A stretch of 64,000 nt of DNA from Antedon mediterranea (taxonomy: Eukaryota > Echinodermata > Crinoidea > Comatulida > Antedonidae): the NCBI RefSeq assembly GCF_964355755.1, contig NC_092671.1, positions 16,771,501-16,835,500 of the forward strand, given 5' to 3'. The notes beneath the pieces were generated by a model. That model was not told the origin of the DNA and ran no database searches. It saw nothing but the letters and a program-made list of their open reading frames with translations. This document shows positions 13,071 through 64,000 of this stretch, one piece after another; the stretch's first letter is position 1, and the number at the start of each line of letters is the position of its first letter. The position numbers and the translations under genes are program-made.

Positions 13071-13859
13071 GGGCCTGTTTCTATTGAAAAATAAAAAAAG
13101 AACGGTTTTTTGGAAACCGGTTTCGGCTGTTGTTTATAAAGATCGCGTTGCAGCTCAATTTTTACTCCAACTTCGTTATGAATGACGTCATTATATACAC
13201 CACAATGCAGTTCGTTAGGCGGAAGCGTGATTGGATCAAGGTCATGTTTACTTTTTTTCGCATAGCGCGATCCCCAAGAAATAGCATCCATTTCATCATA
13301 GAAGGGGGAATTATTACCTGAAACGTTATTGTGGTCCTTGGTTAAAGTATAGGTACGTCGCACCCTCTGATATTGTCAAGTTGAACTCGTCTATTTTTCA
13401 CACGCTTTACAATATTCTTAAAAACATGTAAGCCTATACGTGAGTCTTTCTTCCGACACATATTTTTTACGAACCTCGTAATGGCATCGGTCAACATTTT
13501 TTAGTTAAATAAAATACTCACTATCTAGAGAAATAAAAATGACTTAGGCCTAGGTCCTATCGCGCGGGTTTGACTGCGAGTTGACCGCAGTCGTCCCATT
13601 GCAGCAGACTGCAGAGTTCAGTTTTTGGGGTCAAATTAAGACCGTGATTGTGTTGCAGCTAAAAATAGCTCCGCGGAAACCAGTTTCAGAACGGTTCTTT
13701 GCGATCGAGACCGCAATCAATTGGGGTTTTTGAAACCGTTTTTAAGATCGGTTCTTTTTTGTGGTTTTTTGTGGGGACCCATTTCTGCTGGCAAGAAAAA
13801 ACGGTTCTTGAAAAGAACGGTATTCAAAACCGTATTCTCTGCTCTATAGAAACAGGCCC
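13071..13859. mobile_element. PIF/Harbinger-like non-autonomous element, 789 bp
   Basis: TAA | GGGCCTGTTTCTATTGA ... tctatagaaacaggccc | TAA. The 3-bp TAA duplication and GGGCCTGTT ends fit PIF/Harbinger. The interior is rich in inverted aacggttct / agaaccgtt motifs. No transposase ORF. Confidence 0.75.
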
Positions 13860-13862
13860 TAA

Positions 13863-15700
13863 GAGTTTACAAGGTCTATTTAAACTCTCACTGAAAATGG
13901 TTTAATTGATGTATACAGTAATAAAGGTTGGCCATTGAAACTTATTGTATACAGTATTGTGGTAATATTCTTAATTATAAGAAGCCTTGAAATGTTTTAA
14001 AGGAGAAAGGAAAGGAAAATATAAATTAGAAAGAGATTATAGGAAAAAGAAATCGATACGAGAAAGACCTTAAAGGCAAAAATAGATATGATAAACCATA
14101 CTCCTGTACTTTAATTGAGGAAATTTTTGAAAGACGATCAAAAAAGAAAATGATAAAAAGATAATTTGAATGAACAGATAAAAACTGTGATTATGTCAGT
14201 ACTGTAGTACATACAGTACTGTATGTCCGGTAATCCTCATATCAAGAGTACCAATTCGTTATCAATATTTGTGGTGGTGGTGTAGTGTTCAAAAAGTATG
14301 CACAGCACAGGTCATAAGAATAATATAATATATTTATTTTCCTCCAAAAATATAAATAAATGCATTTTTATGAATAAAAAATAGAGGAGGAGGGCAGACA
14401 AACTGAGGAACAAGTGTCTATAACCTTAAATGTTTGACTGCCCCTGTCATACTCTGTATATAGGTAGTCTTTGCTTTATACAAAATGAAGGGGGAACATT
14501 TCCATTACCATGGGATCTACACCATAATGATTTATAGCAAGCATTGGAACTTCATTTATTGAACAATACAGTACAATTAAAAAATAGTTACCATCTTTTT
14601 CTTATAAATCCTACTGATTTTCAGGGTCAAAAAGATAAAAACATATTTCTTGACTCAAAAAAATATGTCCTTATCATAAACCTCCTTGTTACACAGTTGT
14701 AACATGATCATAATACTATACAATATTTGGATGTGGTGTGGTATTCTTCTTGTATATCACATACTGTATAAAGAGAGTGTCCATCTATCCATATTATAAC
14801 CATGAAAGTTAATTATAGTTCATTTTAATTTATATTCAAAGGCATCATGGAGTGTTGTTTTAACTAATGATGAAAAACTCTCCATGCAGCCATACACCGA
14901 GGACCTCATTCTTGTCAATTTGCTTGAATATAGAAATGATCAGTCCATTTACTAAAATAAAGGACTGATTTCCGTCAATTAAGTCAACAGTAATAATTGC
15001 ATATTGTGATGAGGTTACTGAAAGATAACATGAAGGATTTTCTTTAGCCATTAAAAAAAAAAATTTGTACAGGGACTTATTAAATTTATATTGAGGCAGT
15101 TTTAACTTTTTTTTCCTTCTACAGTACTCTGTGCCTACTGTATGCAGCTCTTTGATTTTTTTTATGTACAGTATAATTATTAGGTCAGTCTGTATCTATA
15201 ATAATTACAGTATTTGATGTAAAATGTTTATTTATTGACATTAATTATGGATTTCAACATACTATAGTGTAACAAAAACAAGATTTGGATAAGTGTACTA
15301 TAAGCGAGGAGAAAGTAATTCGCCTACTCCATGTCTATAGATATATTAAAGTCTTCTATATGCCGGATACACCTATCAAGGTTCATTTCCTGTCTTGCTT
15401 ACGATCCAATTTTTTTTCCGCAAATTTCACTTCAGATTGCAACAGCTTAGAGTCTTTGTGACTCAATGAATGTGGTGTAGTAAAAATAAAAGTATATCAA
15501 ATATAACTGCTTTATAGTTTCTGATACAATAAAATATAAAGATTATTACTTTCAAATCTAGTTAAATACTTGAATAAAAAATAATAAATCTGCTATTAAT
15601 ATAGTAATTAAAGTAATTCTAAACAACAAATTGTGATCAGGAAAATAAGTAACAAAATATAACATTAAAACTGTTGTAAACTATGTACTGCTCAGTGTTT
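13863..15700. other. No gene recognised
   Basis: AT-rich. The only structured element noted is the 41-bp CATGGAG...CTCCATG insertion at 14846-14886. Confidence 0.45.
14839..14893. mobile_element. Possible 41-bp insertion of the CATGGAG palindrome family
   Basis: Ends CATGGAG and CTCCATG (14846-14886) flanked by aaggcat and cagccat, a 7-bp pair matching at 5 of 7. Looks like an older or longer member of the family at 11215 and 15709. Confidence 0.4.
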
Positions 15701-15701
15701 A

Positions 15702-15738
15702 GTTACTGCATGGAGAAATTATTTCTCCATGGTTACTG
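15702..15738. mobile_element. 23-bp palindromic insertion with 7-bp target duplication
   Basis: GTTACTG (15702-15708) | CATGGAGAAAT T ATTTCTCCATG (15709-15731) | GTTACTG (15732-15738). The palindrome is perfect around a single central base. Confidence 0.85.
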
Positions 15739-16276
15739 TAAAGTTGAATTCATAAACAGCACTTTTTTTCGTATGATCAGCTTTATGATTTAAACACCTT
15801 TCTGAAACCTCTAACATTGGAATGGCAGCATAAATATACAGAGCATGGTAGTTGATATAAACACCCAGTATGCTCAATGAAAACACTGTAGGCAGTCAGT
15901 ACGTGATTCACAATATGAATTACAGTGTGAACAAGGCAATGACCTGATAGTTGTCTATTTGGTGTTAAAATTACCCTGTTTATTAATTTGATTGAATTTC
16001 AAAATGTCATTAATGATTAATTATTTTATTTCATATATTTCAATACTAATTTGATTTACCAATACAAAAACGTTCATCATTTATTAATATTTTAGTGTTT
16101 GTTAGTTGACAACATAATTTTATCAGTGTGGAAGGGGGGAAAAACGAGGGGTGGGGAAATGCTAATATAAAATTAATAGCCTGTCAAAAAGTACATCACA
16201 ATTTCTTTTTAGCTGTAAATGCAATAGTTCTACCATTGCCCAACTCTGGACCTACCACCATACACAATAAAACATA

Positions 16277-17035
16277 CGCCGTGGTTAGGATTCCGGCACC
16301 GGAACTCAACTGCCCAGCGTTAGGGATTCCGACACGCTATTGCGCATGCCCAGAGCGAGGTAATCGGCGACTCTATACTTATCAACAGCGATGGATTATT
16401 TGACCTGCGCCACACGGCGAACTAGCCTAGCATAGATGCCTTCTAATATGGGATCCACTAATCTAGGCTAGGGCTACCAGTTAGACTACGTGACCAGTGG
16501 GCCTATAGTATTTATTTTGTAATTAAAAAGTGGTTGCTTCATTCATATATAAAATTCATATCATATGAATTATATAATTAGCCTACATGACTAGTTTTAT
16601 GATTTTTCATAACGCATTATACTGTACATATACAACATGCAATCACAAGTTGATTTGTTGACAGCAGCCACCGCGTGGATGTGAAAAAACTCTTCGGGAA
16701 GTCAGGGTCGCAACGCTAAAAACTGCATTACGATTCTTAGATAGATACTGATACTTATTAATATTCATTATAATTATTTTAACGCGTGGCGTAGTCATAT
16801 TTTAATTATTAATTCATGTATGGCATTGGCCAAGTTTCATCCATCGCTCTCTCGCTCGCGCAACGACTATCTAGGCTACACTACAATAAATCCCTATAAC
16901 ACTCCGACTCTCCGTGGTGTGGCACTTTGGTGCAAGCTATAATTCACTTCCCAGAGCTCTGGGCATGCGCAATAGCGTGTCGGATTCCCTAACGGTGGGC
17001 AGTTGAGTTCCGGTGCCGGAATCCTAACCACGGCG
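16277..17035. mobile_element. Mutator-like (MULE) non-autonomous element, about 80-bp inverted ends, 9-bp target duplication
   Basis: TAAAACATA (16268-16276) | CGCCGTGGTTAGGATTCCGG ... | TAAAACATA (17036-17044). The inverted ends match for about 78 bp, through ctattgcgcatgcccagagc, with about two mismatches. Long ends plus 9-bp duplication are the Mutator pattern. The short ORF over the left end is chance; no transposase. Confidence 0.85.
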
Positions 17036-17044
17036 TAAAACATA

Positions 17045-18155
17045 TATGAAGGTGTTTCAACATAAAGTAAAATTTTAGCATTTTTTCTTTTTTAAATAAT
17101 ACTCTAGTAATTACTACAGTATCCAAGTTAATTATTTTGAATTTTACCCGACATCTAATCCTTAATTAAATAAAATACAGAATGAATGTCATTTGATTAT
17201 TTTAAGTACACTATAGCGGGTATAAGAAAATGTACATCTCAATGGAATTGCCTTACTACACCCAAACAGGAGATAAAAGAATGTTTGATCATCAACCAAT
17301 ACCCTATTTATATATAAAACACACATTCGCCATATAATAATAAGAATACCGTACGCATTTGTAGTAGGCCCAGTAAAACACTTGGCAACAACACAATTAT
17401 ATTGAAACGATTAAGAATGCATTGTTGAAATAACGAAACAATAGCGACCATGCGGCCAGGCTTAGTAAAGCGCTGTCAATGAACTGAGAGAGGCCCAAAA
17501 CAAACATGCCTTTAGAACACAACGGCAACGCTAAGAACGAGCAATCTGTCTTCGGTTTGTCTTAACAACTTAAACATATTATTTTGTTAAGATTCCTGTA
17601 AGTCATAACATGACAACAGCAGTTGCCATAAAGCTAATTTAAAATACTTACGTATGGTTTCAACTGTGAATATATTTACTTGTATGTTTCATCGAAAAAT
17701 AAGTTCAAACTAGACAACATAAAACCATGGCTCATCGACACTTCGTACTTTTCTAAGCATGCGTGTAGGGGTCTTCCGGAGAAAATCCCTCCGGACTCAA
17801 CTACATTTACGAAGGTGGAACAAACACCAAAAACAAATAATAATATCTTAATTACAACAAATAAATAAAAAATATAAATGTATTACCGATTATATGAATG
17901 ATATTAAATTTTTATTTACATAGTTTTGAAACATTTTTTTTTTCTCCCTTCTTTAACTTTTATTTCTAAAATAGAATAGTCAGTCACCTTTCTGGAATAG
18001 CTGATTGCGTAATATTACATAACAAAATTTACTTTACAATCAAATACAAATTAAAGGAAGGTCCTCCGTGGTTTATATCATTGCCTGGTAAATTATAACT
18101 TTAAAACAATGTTCCTATAAAAAAACATCGATAATTTAGACATCCCTGCATTATA
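17045..18155. other. No gene recognised; a GC-richer patch at 17440-17830
   Basis: At 17680-17868 a 62-codon plus-strand frame opens, and the minus strand has a donor-like acttac context at about 17648. The product resembles nothing I know. It could be a leader exon or promoter of an unseen gene, but this is unsupported. Confidence 0.25.
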
Positions 18156-18535
18156 CCGTATTTATTTGAATAAATGCCCGGGGTTTTTTATTGTTCAAGA
18201 GGGTTTTTAGAATGAGTTTAATATTCAGGGAGGCGTTAATTCGGGCGAGGAGTATATTTTGTTGGTGTAATAATATGGTAACATGTATTTCAAAAATATA
18301 TATTAATATGAAAAAAAATATAAACATAATTATTATCAAGAAGTGATAAAATACAGTAAAATTTGGATCAAAATGCTTGGTAAATTTTAGATCATGTCAA
18401 TCAATACAAATAGATGTGTTGCATGTGGCGGGGCATTTATTCAAGAAATAAATAAACGCCCCGGGGCGTTTATTCGAGGGGGCGTTTATTCCAAATGATG
18501 TTCTATGGAGGGGGCGTTTATTCAAATAAATACGG
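18156..18535. mobile_element. TA-flanked MITE with CCGTATTTATTTGAATAAA ends
   Basis: TA | CCGTATTTATTTGAATAAAT ... ATTCAAATAAATACGG | TA. Inside, gcccgggg-rich tracts and several copies of ggcgtttattc. The TA duplication suggests a Tc1/mariner-type origin. Confidence 0.7.
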
Positions 18536-19058
18536 TATTCACCTTTTGGTATAAAGATTGCTTCAAACATTTATACTGAATCTAGTTTCAAATAATGTGC
18601 TCAGCGGATTGGGATGAGATGAGGATTGTGGGATGTTGGGACCATCGGGAACGTTCACAATTCTTCTCATAAGTAAAATTGAAAAACTGATTAAATAACA
18701 ACAATAAGCTAGATATGATTATATCTGTAACTATTCTGATCCTCATTAACTATACAATACGATACGATTTAATGATCTTTAATTCATTTTACTAACATAG
18801 TAAGATACCGTAGTTTATATAAGCTGTTAAAAAATCAGGTTAATACATGGATGGATGTATATCCTCCATGGAATGCGTCCAAAACAATGGGGAAATCCCC
18901 TTATGAGCCCTCTGTGCTGTATCCGTACGTACGTTTTTACTGGAATATATACTAGTATTATTTTGCTACTAATCTTATCCAAGTGTCTATTGTTTTATAT
19001 GAATTAACGTTAACAATAACTACTAAATTCAAATTAGGAAGGGGTGGGGGTCTGCTGT

Positions 19059-19190
19059 CAAGGCCGTAGCCAGCGTGAGGCAGACGAGGCGCTCGCCCCG
19101 TTGATCTGAAATGTTCAATTTTAACTACCTACCCAAATTAATTAATAATTATATTTAAAGCATCTTTGCCTCGCTTGCTATACGGCCTTG
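19059..19190. mobile_element. Possible short hAT-like MITE
   Basis: caaggccgtagc at the left and gctatacggccttg at the right are near-inverted; the caaggccgta start is hAT-like. Flanking duplication not clear. Confidence 0.3.
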
Positions 19191-20299
19191 CTGTTGCGGA
19201 TGCACTCCTTTTTTGGGTACCAAAAGCAACACCAATCACGGAGGCTAAAATAAAACGCATTTACTTTTAAAGACTAAAACTCATACGACGTGCGCCCCGC
19301 CTCACCCCATCCCCTTTTTTAAAACCCAAATTTTGCGATAGCAATAAATACCCACCAATAGGCCTACCCTCCATCGTTCTAAAAAAAAATATACATTATT
19401 TCAAAATCCTGGATTCGCCAATGGTATTTAATTACACATTACTTATTACAACTGACGGAATTATCATGACATGGCTACGTACTACGAATATCTTGTGAAT
19501 TAATGAAGAGCCGCACATTGCAAATGAACAGTATACGGCTTTTTACAATCGAGATAATATCGCACCTTGCAGCATAAAGCTGGTTAATAAGAAATGCAAT
19601 GAGCGATGACAACCAACATTAAAAGGCTGATATGATATTGAGCATAAATAATATATAGTTGAAATCATATACCGTAAATTTAAATTTAAAACCACAAACA
19701 CAGGAATATGGTAATTTAATATTTATTGATATATTACCAAAGATGGATATTGTTTTCTAATGTACCGTACACACAATAACATTTTATATCCCATAAAAAG
19801 GGGGTTAGCGCGCGGGGAAGGGGAAAAGGGTAACGATCGTTAAAGTGACATAATGGTCATTCCTACATCTGTAATATTATCATCTTTGGTTTGTTTCGTA
19901 GTGTTCAACTTTTGAGCGATGACAATGGAAACATTAGAAGTGTATTGAGCATTATAGAAATCCATACAATACTGTAGATTTCAAACAAAATACAGGAATA
20001 TTAATATTTTATGAGACATTAGTAAAGAATGAAAAAAAAATAATTTTCTAATTTAAATGATGGGCAACAACTATAATAATTATTTCATATTAATAGACAT
20101 TTTCAAATTACAATGCTCAATGCATTCTATTTCTTGTTTAAATTAGAAGACTTGGTAATGTCTTTCATACATTTTAAATATTCATCAAGTGTTCCCATGT
20201 TGGGCATTTGGCCATCGGGTCTCTCTAGTGCAGTTTGACGGTGACAAAACTATTAATAAACATTTTAATTACGACCAATAGGAACAAGTGTAACTATAT

Positions 20300-20660
20300 A
20301 ACGCATTACATAACGTGTGTGTGAAACTGTCCTATCAGAAAGGGTAATTCCCCTGATACAGGGGCTATTTTGTGAACAGTTCACCGGGGTAAACCCCTAC
20401 TCGTTTCAAAAAAACATTTTTTTTTAAAGAACAAATGGTTCAACAGTGAAAATACGTAATTTTTTTTTTTTTTTTTAAATATTTTGTACATAATTTAGTT
20501 TCCTTGTAAAATAGGCTATTGTTAAATTATTATGTTTTCTTTAACTTTTACTTACTCTGAATGCAAGGTATATAAGAAGTGTGCCACTGTTTCAAACGTG
20601 TAGCTTCCATATATATATTATTTTTATACACTGGACCTACGGTAAGAAGACTTAACATAA
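20300..20660 (-). mobile_element. SINE family A copy (decayed)
   Basis: Shares gatacaggggctattttgtg, ccggggtaa and ctggacctacggt with the copies at 29940, 43460, 47330 and 54275, but the tRNA-like head is lost here. Confidence 0.55.
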
Positions 20661-21051
20661 CGCATGTATCCTACACCTAAGTTATCTTGTTTCATTATTG
20701 ACGGTTGCACAAATTCGGCCAACGTTTAAACAAATGTATGACACGCCACCGATGTATTTTGAATACATTAAATACATAATGCATAAATGAAAACATTCTC
20801 AACCTTGTATGATCATTCAATTTTAAAGCTACGAAAGAAATGTTAAACGTTTAAATACGTTATTACAGATTTTTAAAATGTTATTGATCAATTAATGTCA
20901 GACGAAATTATTGTATGTAAATAGACAATACTGTACTATTCAAGTTTCATTAAAACAAGTTTTGAAAAAAAATGTTTGAATGGATTGAGATCTGTATTTA
21001 TTCTAAATGTAGGAAATGTAGGGAATGAGCGAGTGTACATTAGGTGGTCAG

Positions 21052-21155
21052 TGTACTACGATGATGTCATATCAGTACCCTATTTGGCATATCACTACCA
21101 TATTTGAGTCACATCACACTTTTTTGTCAAACTAGTTTGATAGTGTAGACAGAGA
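21052..21155. mobile_element. MITE family M copy (right end)
   Basis: tcaaactagtttgatagtgt then agacagag, preceded by tatcactaccatatttgag: same family as 39136, 46863 and 59151, carrying about two of the 21-bp modules. Confidence 0.65.
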
Positions 21156-21186
21156 TTTATCATGGAGTAATTCTCCATGGCTTTAG
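21154..21186. mobile_element. 19-bp palindromic insertion, degenerate target duplication
   Basis: CATGGAGTAATTCTCCATG (21161-21179) between gatttat and gctttag. The right copy agrees with the expected family M MITE end (agagctt), so the left copy has probably mutated. Confidence 0.5.
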
Positions 21187-21302
21187 CCTCCATCCTTGGT
21201 ATTTTTTCAACCAGGTATTCATTTACATCTGAGTGCACTGGGAATTGAACCTAGGTCATTCTGAATGACAGTAAAGTATCCTAACCACATGGCTACCGTA
21301 TA
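21180..21302 (-). mobile_element. SINE family B copy, tRNA-derived
   Basis: On the minus strand: tagccatgtggttaggat (A-box like) and aggttcaattccc (B-box), then actcagatgtaaatgaatac and ctggttgaaaa shared with the copy at 37948-38192. Confidence 0.6.
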
Positions 21303-21478
21303 ATGAAATACAAAATACATTTTTTAAATGCAATATATCTAGACGAATTATTACATCACCACATGGCCACCGTATTAATGAAATAGAAAATACATTTTTT
21401 AAATGCAATATATCTAGACGAATTATTACATCACCATATGGCCACCGTATTAATGAAATAGAAAATACATTTTTTTTA
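21287..21478. repeat. About 75-bp tandem repeat, 2.5 units
   Basis: ggcTaccgta / ggccaccgta at 21291, 21365 and 21440, with gcaatatatctagacgaatt shared between units. Confidence 0.85.
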
Positions 21479-22217
21479 AATATGATATAGGCTATCTAGA
21501 TAAACTATTAGTAAATGACCACACACACAATACATTCACATTGTACATATCCTCAGACTTGATTTATTTTAACGGAAACATACAATAAATATTATAATTT
21601 TGAACCTGCTATCATCTGTTTAAAAGGAACTGAAAAATTCCCACATGATTTAACACTGACATTTTCAATTAAATAAAACATCAATTTAAATTTATTTGAC
21701 TGCAATCATTTTTTTTTATCTTTTGTGTTGACTATAATAATCGTATAATTTGTTTCCAAGAAAAGTACTCCACATGATCAGTGTATTCTCCTCAAAACAA
21801 TAAAATAATCAACATTTGAACACTGGGTGTCAAAGATAAAGTCAATTAAAAATTAACTATTAAAGATATATTGTCCCCCTGATTTACATGAAAAAACTGC
21901 AATTTAAAGCAAAAACAGTCAGATTATCAGTCACACAATGGTTTTAGTTAAGTTTAACTGTTTATTTTGTCAAATGTGAAATCCTTATTTTTGTTCAGGT
22001 TTTTTTTCTATGGAACAATTCAAAGTCTGATTTAATTAAGCTTCATTTAGACAATACATTTTTTAACAGTTTTATTAATTAGCGGAAAATCAGTTTTGTA
22101 GCGCAAAAACCAACAGTTTGGAAGCGCTACACATTTCTAGCAATATAAATGGACCAAGTTGATGTAATTTTCAGAAACATGGCGACAAAATCTTATTATT
22201 CCATAAACAATTTCTTA

Positions 22218-22752
22218 TTTTATTTATTTATTTATTTTATTTTATTCAGTTGTCAACCAACAGCGATGAAACCGCCACTAACAGGTTGAATTCTATTATA
22301 TAGATTACAAACCACTAAACCAACAAATTAAGGACAATTAAATAAATAAATTAAGTACCCAAAAAAATAAGATAAATCCATAAAAAAATACTTAATTTTG
22401 TGCGTGTCATCAATGGTAGTTCTAGCTTATCATTGGGGAGCTTTCGATTTACAACAATTACCTAATAAGGTAAGGTCAAATGATGTGTCATCGCTCATCA
22501 TGTGGACTTAGAAACCATCAATACTGTATTGATATGGGTAGCATGGAAACGCATCAATACAATATAGGCTCCACAGTGAATAACATGACATACTTTGGCC
22601 ATTGAAAATTAAAAGCTCCCTAGTATACCACATTCAGATCATCAAATGTATATATCTTCTACATTTCTGGAATACAGTCTACCATTAATTTAACATCCAA
22701 TCCTCATTATTAGATGGATGTGATATCAAGAAAATACTGGTGAAGCATTAAA
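22218..22752 (-). other. Probable CPS 3'UTR with clustered poly(A) signals
   Basis: Going downstream from the stop codon, the first AATAAA on the minus strand is at about 22241-22246, inside a run of overlapping AATAAA copies (plus-strand tttatttatttattttattttatt, 22218-22246). This would give a 3'UTR of about 0.5 kb. The signal run is also simple sequence, so the end site is a guess. Confidence 0.35.
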
Positions 22753-63778
<41,026 letters not shown>

Positions 63779-64000
63779 CTAGAAAATAATATTTGAATAA
63801 CTAATTGTAACAATTATTTCACTATTCAACCGACATGAATATTATTTACATTATCAATAGAAATAAATCAGACAATAGAGTAATAACAATATTATTATGT
63901 TATTATATTTGTGTTGTGTGGTGTTGGCAATGATGGTTGCCTAATAATTCTAGGCTCTTGGGTTAAAATCCTATCATATCACTCCATTCTTAAAGATCAT
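63779..64000 (-). other. Start of the next upstream CPS intron
   Basis: No further exon is seen before the window ends. ctcttgggttaaaatcctat near 63956 loosely resembles the SINE family C B-box region. Confidence 0.5.

Noticed and set aside
17400-17870. Promoter and first exon of a second gene
   Set aside because: Only slightly higher GC and a donor-like context; no recognisable coding content or downstream exon found.
18846-18870. Another palindromic micro-insertion (CATGGATGGAT...ATCCTCCATG)
   Set aside because: The flanking 7-mers (gttaata, gaatgcg) do not match and the palindrome is imperfect, so it could be chance or very old.

Overview
The window is animal nuclear DNA: AT-rich, long introns with GT-AG borders, and many transposon relics. 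The many TAGGCCTA / CTAGGCCTAG words and the type of the one gene suggest a marine deuterostome invertebrate, most likely an echinoderm. That placement is inference and the species is not identified.

One gene can be read with confidence. From 63778 down to 22753, on the minus strand, 34 exons encode all but about the first 42 residues of a mitochondrial-type carbamoyl-phosphate synthetase (CPS1/CPS III family): 1462 residues plus stop. The missing first exon(s) and promoter lie beyond 64000. All 33 introns seen are GT-AG and every junction keeps frame. The protein has the amidotransferase half with an intact Cys-His-Glu triad (FGICMGNQ, FHPEH), both ATP-grasp halves and a C-terminal domain with the N-acetylglutamate-contacting residues. 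It therefore looks like a glutamine-using CPS III rather than the ammonia-only CPS1 of mammals. No dihydroorotase or aspartate transcarbamylase follows, so it is not CAD.

Layout. 1-22200: no gene recognised; a 97-bp satellite (1396-2171) and several DNA transposon relics with clear ends (piggyBac-like 8679-10344, PIF/Harbinger-like 13071-13859, Mutator-like 16277-17035, a TA-flanked MITE 18156-18535), a LINE fragment, SINEs and tiny palindromic insertions. 22200-22752: probable 3'UTR. 22753-43380: the last four exons, separated by introns of 4.2, 5.4 and 10.5 kb full of repeats. 43380-63778: thirty compactly spaced exons. 63779-64000: the start of a further intron.

Two things stand out. First, the intron after exon 25 carries a 2.1-kb satellite (48593-50738) whose 128-bp unit is the last 42 bases of that exon, its 5' splice site and the first part of the intron. 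Sixteen decoy splice donors therefore lie in phase behind the real one. Second, palindromes of only 23-30 bp, consensus CATGGAGAAAT..ATTTCTCCATG, are flanked by perfect 7-bp direct repeats at three unrelated places, one inside a LINE and one inside a dispersed repeat whose unfilled paralogue is also in the window. They behave like extremely small mobile elements made of little more than two transposon ends.
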